DNA from: Breznakibacter xylanolyticus
GTDB taxonomy: Bacteria > Bacteroidota > Bacteroidia > Bacteroidales > Marinilabiliaceae
Length of the DNA: 64,000 nt
NCBI RefSeq assembly: GCF_003254275.1
Contig: NZ_QKZK01000002.1
Span: 124,001 to 188,000, forward strand
Direction: 5' to 3'
Shown here: piece after piece, positions 51,042-59,062 of the stretch
Position numbering within the stretch: position 1 is the first letter of the stretch
How the letters are laid out: every line of letters begins with the position of its first letter
Notes under the pieces: model-generated
Databases searched by the model: none
Seen by the model: the letters and a program-made list of their open reading frames with translations, nothing else
Told to the model about the DNA's origin: nothing
Position numbers and translations under genes: made by a program

Positions 51042-52157
51042 TTACTCTTGTATGCGTTGATAATAAACCGGCTCATGCGCGGGCAGCAATTCCGGGTGGA
51101 AAAAATGAATGTAATCGGCCAGCATCACATGCGGCTTCACCGGCCCTTGTTCGTAATATGCTTTTTCAGCAATGTTGCAATACAACACATTCCCTTTCTC
51201 AAAAGCATTAAAGTGGCCGTAGCGGGCATCTTCGGCGGCCAGCTGTTCCCGCGTCAAATCGCCGGGCGTATTGGAATAGATGCGCCAGAAATCAGCCTTG
51301 GCCGCGCGCTGGTACACAATTTCAAAATCGACGGCCGTGGCGCCACGGTTGTCATCATCGGCAAAGACATATTGCGCGCCGGCATCGCGAAAGTAGTGGG
51401 CATAAAAGCTTCGTCCCCCGGGCACATACCAGGTTCCTGATTTCATTTTGCCGGAGAACACGGAGGGACGGTGCGGTGCTGTGGCGGCCAATTGTTTGAG
51501 GTGGTCGTATTGTTGAGCAATGTTGGCAAACAACGAGTCGGCCAATGGCTTCTTGCCCACCAAACAGCCCATCATCTTCAACCATTCGGCGCGCCCCAGG
51601 GGATGCTCCTCCTCGTAGGCCATCATGGGTACCAATGGCAAGTTGAGCTGCTGCAGCGCTTCGTACCCCCCGGTTTTAAATGGCGACACCAACACCACAT
51701 CGGGGGCCAATGCCAACAGAGCTTCGGTGTTAAAGTTTCCCTCCTTGCCCACCTTTTGGATGTGCCCGTCATGGATGAGAGCATTGACTTTGGCATTCAT
51801 CAAATGGCGGCTGCTGTTGATGGCCACCACGCCATCCACGGCATCTAATTCAATGAGGTAGGCCATGTAAGTGGACGACAGGCAGGCAATGCGCCGGCAC
51901 GGTACCTTCACGGCCGTGACCCCGGCGGGCGGTGGCGTGTCGTCGTCCATGAGTGCCAGCGTGGCCATCACCCTCAGGGAATCGCCGGGATCGACAATGC
52001 GCAAGAGTTTGCCCCCCTCAATGGGGGAGATGCGAAAGCCGCGGGCATATTGCAACGTCTCGCCCTGCGACGTCTGCGTGGCATCGGCGGCTGTGCGTGG
52101 CCGGCAGGCGGTTGTGATAAGAATGACGAGGATGAACAGGTGAATGGGGCGTATCAT
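51042..52157 (-). CDS. Periplasmic substrate-binding lipoprotein (system 1)
   Basis: A 371-residue lipoprotein with lipobox ITTAC. The mature part follows the BtuF/FepB-type class III binding fold: PCRRIACLSSTYMAYLIELD, GKEGNFNTEALLALAPDVVL, then KMKSGTWYVPGGRSFYAHYF and DFEIVYQRAAKADFWRIYSN. It is longer than a typical BtuF, with about 90 residues before the first conserved strand. The ligand may be a corrinoid, cobalt chelate or other tetrapyrrole, as the gene sits directly after the exported cobaltochelatase. ATG 52157 starts the signal; the frame is open 25 codons further but lacks signal character. Confidence 0.85.
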   Translation of the reverse strand: MIRPIHLFILVILITTACRPRTAADATQTSQGETLQYARGFRISPIEGGKLLRIVDPGDSLRVMATLALMDDDTPPPAGVTAVKVPCRRIACLSSTYMAYLIELDAVDGVVAINSSRHLMNAKVNALIHDGHIQKVGKEGNFNTEALLALAPDVVLVSPFKTGGYEALQQLNLPLVPMMAYEEEHPLGRAEWLKMMGCLVGKKPLADSLFANIAQQYDHLKQLAATAPHRPSVFSGKMKSGTWYVPGGRSFYAHYFRDAGAQYVFADDDNRGATAVDFEIVYQRAAKADFWRIYSNTPGDLTREQLAAEDARYGHFNAFEKGNVLYCNIAEKAYYEQGPVKPHVMLADYIHFFHPELLPAHEPVYYQRIQE

Positions 52158-52171
52158 ATTTATTTCAGGTT

Positions 52172-52250
52172 TAAACGCAGAGGCGCCAAGGTGCGGAGAT
52201 GATTTGAAAGTTTGCAGAGAACACAGAGGCACTGTGACACAGAGCCGATG
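52172..52250. repeat. CGCAGAG-type dispersed repeat, copy 3
   Basis: AAACGCAGAGGCGCCAAGGTG, later GAACACAGAGGCACTGTGAC. Related to 114-150 and 661-712. Confidence 0.45.
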
Positions 52251-52296
52251 GAATGAAGCAGGTGCCCGGTGTCAATGTCGTTTAGTTAGTTTATTC

Positions 52297-52406
52297 GCAG
52301 ATGAGACTGATGACAGACAGATTAGACTAAAGAGACAAAGAGAACAGATCTAAACAACTCTCTTCATCTCATCATCAGTCTCTCAGTCTCACGTCTTCTT
52401 GTCTTA
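52297..52406. repeat. GA-rich/CT-rich imperfect hairpin repeat, copy 6
   Basis: Left arm CGCAGATGAGACTGATGACA, GACAGATTAGACTAAAGAGAC; right arm CTCTTCATCTCATCATCAGT, CTCACGTCTTCTTG. Just before it is ATGTCGTTTAGTTAGT, as at 48533. It lies between cbiK and the binding-protein gene. Confidence 0.7.
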
Positions 52407-52435
52407 AGTCAACGATATTGCATCTTTCATCCCCA

Positions 52436-53305
52436 TCAATGCTGAAGGCCCAGTTGATCGATGGCCGCACGGAGATGTTCCACCCAAATATCCACCAGGG
52501 CATCGACCTGTCCCAGTCCTTTGAGCATGGGGCGGGTGGTGATGCCCGATTGGTTGAGGATGTTTTCCCAGCTCTGATCGTCCTTGCCGGTCATGTCGTT
52601 GAGGGCATGGTCGCCGGCCACGGTCATCAGGGGCACGAGCCAGGCCGTTTTCACTTGCCGGTCGATGAGTTTCTGCTTCACATCCTCTAACTCGGGATAG
52701 CCCTCCACGGTACCGATGAACAGCAACGGGTCGCGCTGTTGCAGGTAATATTTCAAGCCCGGATAATAGATGTTGGAAGGATGGTGCGTGCCGTGACCCA
52801 TGAAGAGCACCGCCTCATCGCTCTTGCGGAAGGATGCTGCCCAGGCCACCAGCGCATCGGTGGTTTTGAGCATGTCGGGATGGGTGCACAACAGGGGGTC
52901 GCCCACGGTTACACGCGTGAGCCCCTTGGGAAGCCCCTGCAGGGCATGGACGGTGCGCAGCAAGTCGTGATACTCGGCGCCGGGAATCACATGCAGCGAC
53001 TGCACAGCCACATGAGTAAAGCCATCGTCGGCCATGCGGGCCAATGCCGAAGCAGGCGAGTCGAGCTGCTGACCGGCTTTGGCGAGCTTGCGGCGCACCA
53101 TGGCCGAGGTGATGCCCCAACGCACCTCCATGCCGGGGAAGGCCGCTTGTACTTTTTCGGCAATATGGTTGTAAGCCTGTTGCGCCTCAGGAATGCTGGT
53201 ACCAAAGGCAATGAGCAAAATGCCCGTCTTGGGAGTCTTTTCTTTTTGTGCCATGATGGGGATAGATAAAAACAGTGTAACAATCAAAGCCGATAAAAGG
53301 CGCAT
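52436..53305 (-). CDS. cbiK: Sirohydrochlorin cobaltochelatase with a signal peptide
   Basis: A 289-residue CbiK that inserts Co2+ into sirohydrochlorin. Conserved parts: LIAFGTSIPEAQQAY, the metal-site His105 in SLHVIPGAEYHDL, and His171 in FMGHGTHHPSNIYYPGLKYY; the C-terminus has MTVAGDHALNDMTGKDDQSW. Residues 1-20 (MRLLSALIVTLFLSIPIMAQ) are a cleavable signal, so the enzyme should be periplasmic, like the exported CbiK described in Desulfovibrio. ATG 53305 starts the signal; the frame extends 16 codons further. It is the first gene after the cobalamin riboswitch in block A. Confidence 0.9.
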   Translation of the reverse strand: MRLLSALIVTLFLSIPIMAQKEKTPKTGILLIAFGTSIPEAQQAYNHIAEKVQAAFPGMEVRWGITSAMVRRKLAKAGQQLDSPASALARMADDGFTHVAVQSLHVIPGAEYHDLLRTVHALQGLPKGLTRVTVGDPLLCTHPDMLKTTDALVAWAASFRKSDEAVLFMGHGTHHPSNIYYPGLKYYLQQRDPLLFIGTVEGYPELEDVKQKLIDRQVKTAWLVPLMTVAGDHALNDMTGKDDQSWENILNQSGITTRPMLKGLGQVDALVDIWVEHLRAAIDQLGLQH

Positions 53306-53501
53306 CGAAGGCCAACGTCCCGTGGCCATTCGACAAAAAACAGTGGCATGCATTTGTCAATGATTTAAAGGTTCACCCCCACTGCGGGATTGCATGCACG
53401 GAAATATGAAAACGAGTCGGCTGGATAATGCCCCACCAAGGCATCATGTGCAAACAACGGCTTCTAAACCCGGAAGCAAGTCACGTATGAGGAACAAATG
53501 A

Positions 53502-53690
53502 TGGCAGGTCTTCTGACTCTCCCTGCTTTTAACGCCTTCCCGGCAATTGCCAGTGGCTGCATTGGTTAAAAGCACGTTTCAAATTGCTTTGAAACAGGAT
53601 TACAGCAGCGGGTACTGTCCGGGATTCTCACCCGGTTCCCTTGCAAGCGCCCCCGATGGGCTACGCTTTACCATGATTCAGGATGCAAAG
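53502..53690 (-). promoter_or_regulatory. Cobalamin riboswitch upstream of cbiK
   Basis: Read leftward: GGGAACCGGGTGAGAATCCC near 53640-53620, CGGACAGTACCCGCTGCTGT, then the B12 box GCAGCCACTGGCAATTG near 53560-53540, GGGAAGGCG, and AGTCAGAAGACCTGCCAT near 53517-53500. All core segments of the class are in order. It lies about 200 bp before the cbiK ATG and probably represses block A when adenosylcobalamin is plentiful. Confidence 0.95.
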
Positions 53691-53715
53691 ATAGAAGGAG
53701 TTTTGATGTGTAAAA
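53686..53715 (-). promoter_or_regulatory. Promoter of cobalamin block A
   Basis: On the minus strand TTTT (near TTTG) around 53712-53715, about 18 bp, then TATCTTTG at 53686-53693, placing the start at the 5' end of the riboswitch. Confidence 0.55.
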
Positions 53716-53846
53716 GATGTTTAGAAACATATTCAGTGATCAGTTAGTAGTGATCAGTCAGCAATTAGCCGTCATCGTCGATGAATAGGCAATATAAAAA
53801 AACAGGATATCAAACACTCCAATAAATCATGTAGAGCCGCAAAAAT

Positions 53847-53877
53847 ACGCAGAGCACCCCGTTGGAGTGCCCTGCGC
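53847..53877 (-). terminator. Terminator of the DUF6261-like gene
   Basis: On the minus strand GCGCAGGGCAC, loop, GGTGCTCTGCG, then TATTTTTG. It separates block B from the block A promoter. Confidence 0.65.
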
Positions 53878-53902
53878 AAAGTGTTTGAACCCACATCAGC
53901 GG

Positions 53903-54658
53903 TCAATCCTGTGAACCGCTGGCATTGGCGGCTGTTTGTTCGGCCGTTTTTTTATTGCGCGATGTGCGATGATCGGCAATTTGGTTATGACGTGCGGTAA
54001 GCGTGTTAATATCGGTGATGAGCGCATTTAAAGCGGCGTCGGGATGCAGAATGGCATGCGCCGACAGATGGCTATTGAGGTCACGAATGGCTTGCACCAA
54101 CCCTGCACGCAACTCTGTCGTGGGCGTGTGCTTGGTGTCGGTGACATTGCCCACCCGGGTTAAATAAACCTCTTGAAATTGGTTATTGACCAACCGTAAC
54201 TGATCAATCCAAGACATCAGATGAAGCGTTTCGAGAGCTGAAATCAATGCTGCATTAGTTGCCAAATCATTAAGCAAACTATTAATCGATACACTCTCGG
54301 CCTCGTAAGGCAGACGAGCAATGCCACCATATTTATCAATCGCAGCAAGCACCTGTACCGCAGCTGATGAGGTATTTGAATCGAAGTGATAGGTCAAACC
54401 TTCGGTGGTGGTACGAAAGCCGACAATCAAACGATATCGTTCCATATCGAGCACCGCCAAACGGCCACTGTGTTCGTTGGCCTGTTCCAATTTAAAGTTC
54501 TTGTTAAGCGCTTCGGCAGCATTTTGCACGGCATCCACCTGCGGGTCGATGGGCGATGGCGAAGGCTGCCGCTGACGGCAAAACATCACCACATTGTAAG
54601 CATAATCGAGCAAATCGCCAAGCAGATACTTGGCCAAATGAGGAATTGAAATCTTCAT
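53903..54658 (-). CDS. DUF6261-like protein of unknown function
   Basis: A 251-residue soluble, mostly helical protein. It opens IPHLAKYLLGDLLDYAYNVV and has DAVQNAAEALNKNFKLEQAN, RYRLIVGFRTTTEGLTYHFD, then long helices (AEQTAANASG at the end). This resembles DUF6261, a Bacteroidota family often found as scattered paralogues near mobile or repeat-rich DNA; function is unknown. It sits between the two cobalamin blocks, 524 bp from btuF, with its own terminator, so it may not belong to the pathway. Confidence 0.65.
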   Translation of the reverse strand: MKISIPHLAKYLLGDLLDYAYNVVMFCRQRQPSPSPIDPQVDAVQNAAEALNKNFKLEQANEHSGRLAVLDMERYRLIVGFRTTTEGLTYHFDSNTSSAAVQVLAAIDKYGGIARLPYEAESVSINSLLNDLATNAALISALETLHLMSWIDQLRLVNNQFQEVYLTRVGNVTDTKHTPTTELRAGLVQAIRDLNSHLSAHAILHPDAALNALITDINTLTARHNQIADHRTSRNKKTAEQTAANASGSQD

Positions 54659-54855
54659 GATTCTTAAATTTTGAATAGGTTAATAATTTAACAACTGAGC
54701 TCCAACACGAGACTCGGTTGTTAAAAATATGAAAAATCCCATTCATTTTCCCATCGGCAAACAAATTTGTTAAGATGAATAAAAAATAGAGCCAACGCAA
54801 TCAGTAGAATGATGCCTTATGTGCCGATAATGCCCCTTTTAAAATATCAAATGCC

Positions 54856-55050
54856 TTGCTGTATCATGCAGCAAGGCATTCATACACTACAAACGGGTTG
54901 CTGCATCGTGCAGCAAGCTGTTTGCACTTATCAAACGGGTCGCTGCATCGTGCAGCAAGGTGTTTGCACCTGTCAAACGGGGTGCTGCATCGTGCAGCAA
55001 GGTGTTTGCACCTTTCAAACGGGTTGCTGCATGGTGCTGCAAGTTGTTTG
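54856..55050. repeat. 42-bp tandem array of alternating hairpins (array B)
   Basis: Five units start at 54856, 54898, 54940, 54982 and 55024, exactly 42 bp apart. Each has TTGCTGCATCGTGCAGCAA (8-bp stem) and then a second small stem GTTTGCACCTGTCAAAC or variant, ending ACGGG. Units vary in the loops (TATCATG, CATCGTG, CATGGTG) and in the first base of the stem. Frames stay open across the units (14 codons each), but the products are Cys/Gln repeats unlike real proteins. The layout equals array A at 3541-3700, though the sequences are unrelated. It lies between btuF and the DUF6261-like gene, with no gene in this 524-bp gap. Confidence 0.85.
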
Positions 55051-55182
55051 AAGGTTCACAACGATAAAAATCACCATCTCACCATCTAAACACAGAAAAG
55101 GACATCTGCCCTGCAAGCATCATCATCCCCAAAACGGTGTCTCAGCACCTCTTGGCTTAAATGATTAACCTGACCACGAACC

Positions 55183-56058
55183 TCACTCAGGGTAAAACAG
55201 ACTCACAAGCAATGCCAACCCATCGACAGTGCGGGGACCGTTGATTTCGAGCAGGTCTTTGTTGATTTCGTACACCCTATTGTTCTTCACAGCCTTCAGT
55301 TGATTATAGGGTGTTTGGGAGCAAAAGGCCTCTTTCCACCCTTGGCGCAGCATGATGATGTCGGGGTTTTGGGTCATCAGCTTTTCCAAACTGTAGTTCC
55401 AGCCCTGCGAGTCGGCGGCAATGTTACGTCCCCCCGCCAGGGTAATCAGGTGATGAATAAAGGTGTCGCCACCACCGGTGAAATCACCGTTTTTGCCAAA
55501 TCCCACCACATAATAGACCGAAGGCATCGGTCGCTCCTTGGGGATGGATGCCAGGATGGCAGTTTTGCGCGCTTCCATGCGGGTGATGAGAGAATCGGCG
55601 CGTTCCACACAGTCGGTGAGCGCCGCCACATCGCGAATGGTCTGGTAAGCCCCGTCACTGGAGCTTTGGTGAAAGATGCGCCGGGTGCGGATGCCCAAAC
55701 GGTTCAACTTGTCGGACACCTCGCGCTTGAAATGGGTGGAGGTGAGCACCACATCGGGCTTAAGGTCGATGATGGTTTCAATGGAGGGATCCATCACGCT
55801 GCCCACCGACGCCACCTGTTGCGATGCCTCGGGATATTTACAGTAATCGGTGCGCCCCACCAGTCGATACTCTTGCCCCAGGGCAAATACCACCTCGGTG
55901 AGCAACGGCGCCGAACAGATGATGCGATTGGCCACAAAAGGTTCAGCAGTCAAAGAATCGGTGACACAACCACCCGCCGGCTTCGACGGACTGCCACACC
56001 CCACCATCATCATCAGAATGATGAAGAGGAAATAACTACGTTGGATAAATGATGACAT
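55183..56058 (-). CDS. btuF: Corrinoid-binding periplasmic lipoprotein (BtuF-like)
   Basis: A 291-residue lipoprotein with lipobox MMVGC. The mature domain follows the BtuF/HutB fold: RIICSAPLLTEVVFALGQEY, LVGRTDYCKYPEASQQVASV, DPSIETIIDLKPDVVLTS and GNDTFIHH-like GGGDTFIHHLITLAGGRN. It should deliver cobalamin or other corrinoids to the BtuC/BtuD pair encoded upstream in the same block. It is the last gene of riboswitch block B; a CT/GA-rich repeat of nearly 300 bp separates it from cobA. Confidence 0.88.
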   Translation of the reverse strand: MSSFIQRSYFLFIILMMMVGCGSPSKPAGGCVTDSLTAEPFVANRIICSAPLLTEVVFALGQEYRLVGRTDYCKYPEASQQVASVGSVMDPSIETIIDLKPDVVLTSTHFKREVSDKLNRLGIRTRRIFHQSSSDGAYQTIRDVAALTDCVERADSLITRMEARKTAILASIPKERPMPSVYYVVGFGKNGDFTGGGDTFIHHLITLAGGRNIAADSQGWNYSLEKLMTQNPDIIMLRQGWKEAFCSQTPYNQLKAVKNNRVYEINKDLLEINGPRTVDGLALLVSLFYPE

Positions 56059-56059
56059 G

Positions 56060-56345
56060 TTTTATTAGTTTAGGAGTGGAGAAGTTTAAAAGTGGAGGAG
56101 TGGAGAAGTTTAGAAGTTTAGAAGTGGAGGAGTGGATGAGTGGAGATGTTTAGGAGTTTAAGAGTGGAGAATTTTAAGGCAGTGCACTCTTAAACTCTCC
56201 TGCTTTCTTTGCTTTGCAAAGCGACTACGTCGATTAGTCACTTTCTTGCTTTGTGGCTTTGCTACTTTGAGTATATACTCTTACACTTTTACACTCTTGA
56301 ACTCTCCTGCTTTGCTATTTTGCTACTTTGTTTCTTTGCCCCTTT
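56060..56345. repeat. GGAGTGGAG/CTCCACTCC simple-repeat inverted element
   Basis: From 56067 to 56180 many copies of GGAGTGGAGAAGTTTA and GTGGAGGAGTGG; from 56185 to 56345 pyrimidine-rich TTTGCTACTTTG and ACACTCTTGAACTCTCCTGC. The halves could pair imperfectly. It fills the gap between cobA and btuF. Confidence 0.55.
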
Positions 56346-56355
56346 ACCCCTCTCC

Positions 56356-56889
56356 TCAAAACTCAATTCCGGGAGCCGCCTTCACGCCTTGCTGATAATG
56401 GTGTTTCACGCACTGAATGTCCGACACGGTATCAGCAGCATCCATGATGGCCTGGGGGGCATACCGCCCGGTGAATACCAGATGAGTGTGCGCGGGCTTG
56501 TTGCGCATCAGGTCAATGGCCTGGTCGGTCGAGATGAGCTCCTGCCCCACAGTTTTATTGAAGTTGAAGATGTGATTCACCTCATCGAGCACCACCAGGT
56601 CGTACTCACCGCTCATGATGCGCTTGCAGGCCATCGCCCAGGCTTCGGCGGCCGTCTCCAGGCTCTTTTGCTTGTCGGCCACCCAGGTAAAACCGGCGCC
56701 CATCTGGTAGTTCTCTACCCCCAGCCGGTCGAGCATGCGCTTCTCGCCATATTCCGAGTCGGGCGACTTGATGAACTGAATCACGCACACGCGCTGATCG
56801 TTGCCCAAGGCACGCAGCACCATGCCCAGTGCCGAGGTGGTTTTTCCTTTACCGTTGCCGGTTAATATGATATTGAGGGATGTTTTCAT
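56356..56889 (-). CDS. cobA: Cob(I)yrinic acid a,c-diamide adenosyltransferase
   Basis: A 177-residue CobA/BtuR-type ATP:corrinoid adenosyltransferase that adds the upper ligand. The P-loop GNGKGKTTSALGMVLRALG is at about residues 11-29. VCVIQFIKSPDSEYGEKRML, GFTWVADKQKS, DLVVLDEVNH and HLVFTGRYAP match the family. It acts both in new synthesis and in salvage of imported corrinoids, consistent with its place between the uptake genes of block B. Confidence 0.95.
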   Translation of the reverse strand: MKTSLNIILTGNGKGKTTSALGMVLRALGNDQRVCVIQFIKSPDSEYGEKRMLDRLGVENYQMGAGFTWVADKQKSLETAAEAWAMACKRIMSGEYDLVVLDEVNHIFNFNKTVGQELISTDQAIDLMRNKPAHTHLVFTGRYAPQAIMDAADTVSDIQCVKHHYQQGVKAAPGIEF

Positions 56890-57072
56890 GGTTTAAAAAG
56901 TATCAAGATGTGAGTATCAAGACGCAAGACGATGAGTTGCATTCAACTTCGTGCTATGGGTGGAAGGGATAGACATGGATCGTTTCAGGTGGTGATGATG
57001 TGATATGTGGCGGGATTTCAAGTTTTTTTGTCCACGAATTGCACGAATTTGGAGTTATGATGACTGAAAGAT

Positions 57073-57152
57073 GGCACTCTTGCACTTTTTCACTTATGTA
57101 CTTTTGCACTTCTCAACTCCTCAACTCCTCCACTTCTCCACTCCTCCAAATC
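57073..57152. repeat. CT-rich simple repeat, copy 3
   Basis: CACTCTTGCACTTTTTCACT, then CTCAACTCCTCAACTCCTCC and ACTTCTCCACTCCTCC. Similar to 49893-49976, and it ends 6 bp before the btuD stop. Confidence 0.55.
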
Positions 57153-57158
57153 TGCATG

Positions 57159-57986
57159 TTACTTCGCCCCCACAGCCTCCGCCTGCTTCTCCAATGCGCC
57201 AATGGTATCGGTCACAGGCATGGCAGGCAACAAGCCGGGCAGGGCATCGGCACCGGTCGATGCCCAACGTGTTTTCACGCGATACACCTGCTCAATGACT
57301 TTGGGAGTGAGAGTTTGATAGGGTTCGCCATGTGCCACGATGGCGCCGTTGCTGAGCAGCACCACGCGGTCGGCATAGGCCAATATCTGATTAAAGTCGT
57401 GCAACACGCACACCACCGTTGTGCCCTGCGTCACGCACAACTCCCGAAACAAATGCAGCATGGCCGACTGATGAAACAGATCGAGCTGCGAAAAAGGTTC
57501 GTCAAGGTAAATGAGCGGCGTTTGCTGCATCAGCGCCCGGGCAATGACCACCCGCTGGTATTCGCCGCCACTGAGGGTCAGCACCGACTGCTCGGCCAAA
57601 TGCAGCGTGTCGGTCAACGACATTGTGCGATGGCACAGCTCACGGTCGGCAGCCGTCACGGCAGCAAACGTGCCCTGATAGGGATACCGCCCCATCATCA
57701 CAAACTGCCGTGCCGAAAAATCGAACCCCGCATGACTCTGCTGGGGCACATAGGTCTGCATGCGGGCACGGTCGCGATGCGCGTACTCCGCCAACGGCTG
57801 CCCATTGAGCCACACCTCGCCCGTATGATGCCGCTCAATGCCACACAAGCACTTGAGCAAGGTGCTCTTGCCCGACCCATTAGGTCCGGCCAGGGCGTAA
57901 AACTGCCCCCGCTCAAACACATGGTTGATGTTGTTGAGAATGGGACGGTCGTTGATGCAATAATGCAGTTGTTTGACGGTGATCAT
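57159..57986 (-). CDS. btuD: Cobalamin-type ABC transporter ATPase
   Basis: A 275-residue FecE/BtuD-type ATPase: Walker A GPNGSGKSTLLKCLCG near residues 34-49, signature LSGGEYQRVVIARALMQ, Walker B LIYLDEPFSQLD, and the His switch VCVLHDFNQILAYADRVV. It ends in a short tail (AMPVTDTIGALEKQAEAVGAK region). Unlike the ATPase at 48746 it has no long extra domain. It overlaps the permease gene by 4 bp. Confidence 0.9.
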   Translation of the reverse strand: MITVKQLHYCINDRPILNNINHVFERGQFYALAGPNGSGKSTLLKCLCGIERHHTGEVWLNGQPLAEYAHRDRARMQTYVPQQSHAGFDFSARQFVMMGRYPYQGTFAAVTAADRELCHRTMSLTDTLHLAEQSVLTLSGGEYQRVVIARALMQQTPLIYLDEPFSQLDLFHQSAMLHLFRELCVTQGTTVVCVLHDFNQILAYADRVVLLSNGAIVAHGEPYQTLTPKVIEQVYRVKTRWASTGADALPGLLPAMPVTDTIGALEKQAEAVGAK

Positions 57987-58993
57987 GTATTTTGATTTTT
58001 ACGCAATAACATCCAAATAAAATAGGGAGCGCCAATGCATGCGGTGACACACCCCACGGGCAGCTCAACGGGAATGGCAATGGTGCGTGCCAGCGTGTCG
58101 CACATCATCACAAACCATCCGCCGGCCAATGCCGAAAAGGGCACCAACCACCGATTGTCGGGCCCCAGCAACAAACGGCTCACGTGCGGAATGATGAGCC
58201 CCACAAAACCAATCACCCCCGATGCCGACACCACAAACGCAATCATGAGCGCCGATACCAGCAGCACCAAAAAGGTGGTCAGCTTTACCGCAATGCCCAG
58301 CGAATAGGCCGTGTCGTTGCCCATCGACAACACATTGAGCCGCCCCGACCATATCATCAGCAACAGCAGACCCACCGACACCGGAATGCCGGTGCTCACC
58401 ACCTGTTGCCACGATGCGGCGTTAAATCCGCCCATGGTCCAAAAGATGATGCCCTCGACATTGTTACGGTTCATGGCAATGAGCAACGACACCACCGAGG
58501 CGAACATCATGCTCATGGCGATGCCCGTGAGCAATAGCGTGCGCTGATCGAAACGGCGACTGTTGAACCCAAACAAATAGATGATGCTGATGGCAACCAT
58601 AGCGCCGGTAAATGCCGACAGGCTGATGCCAAACGAGGCCGTGATGCCGGTGACGATGGCAATGGCCGCCCCCACCGAAGCGCCCGATGACACGCCCATC
58701 ACATATGGGTCGGCCATGGGATTGCGAAACAAGGCCTGCATGGCGGCTCCCACAGGTGCCAAAGCCGCTCCCGCGATGAACGCCAACACCAGGCGTGGCA
58801 ATCGAATGTCGAACAATATCAAGTGCGTTGACGCATCCTCCGGGTCAACTGATCCGGAAAACACGTTCCACATCGCCTTGATGATTTCAATGGCCGGGAT
58901 ATGCGACGCACCCACCGATGCCCCCACCACTGCAGTGATGACAACCCCGAAAAGACTCCAGACGATGGCGGCACGTTTGTTTTTAATCATCAT
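57983..58993 (-). CDS. btuC: Cobalamin-type ABC transporter permease
   Basis: A 336-residue FecCD/BtuC-type permease with about 10 membrane segments. HLILFDIRLPRLVLAFIAGA, AMQALFRNPMADPYVMGVSS and the C-terminal VSASGVIGFVGLIIPHVSRL match the family. It is second in block B, 69 bp after the receptor gene, and coupled to btuD by ATGA. Two adjacent ATGs begin it. Confidence 0.92.
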   Translation of the reverse strand: MMIKNKRAAIVWSLFGVVITAVVGASVGASHIPAIEIIKAMWNVFSGSVDPEDASTHLILFDIRLPRLVLAFIAGAALAPVGAAMQALFRNPMADPYVMGVSSGASVGAAIAIVTGITASFGISLSAFTGAMVAISIIYLFGFNSRRFDQRTLLLTGIAMSMMFASVVSLLIAMNRNNVEGIIFWTMGGFNAASWQQVVSTGIPVSVGLLLLMIWSGRLNVLSMGNDTAYSLGIAVKLTTFLVLLVSALMIAFVVSASGVIGFVGLIIPHVSRLLLGPDNRWLVPFSALAGGWFVMMCDTLARTIAIPVELPVGCVTACIGAPYFIWMLLRKNQNT

Positions 58994-59062
58994 GTAATGG
59001 GTTTTAATTCAGCTTATGCGTCGGTTCAACATAAATGGTAGCATCAAGATGCAAGCATGTGC

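Noticed and set aside
54856-55050. CRISPR array
   Set aside because: The units are continuous with no variable spacers, no leader and no cas genes.
54809-55051. An 80-codon frame with 14-residue Cys/Gln repeats
   Set aside because: Frame openness follows from the 42-bp period; the same repeats are open in another frame and no start signal is present.
57000-57995. A 331-codon plus-strand frame
   Set aside because: Antisense to btuD and begins in a simple-repeat spacer.
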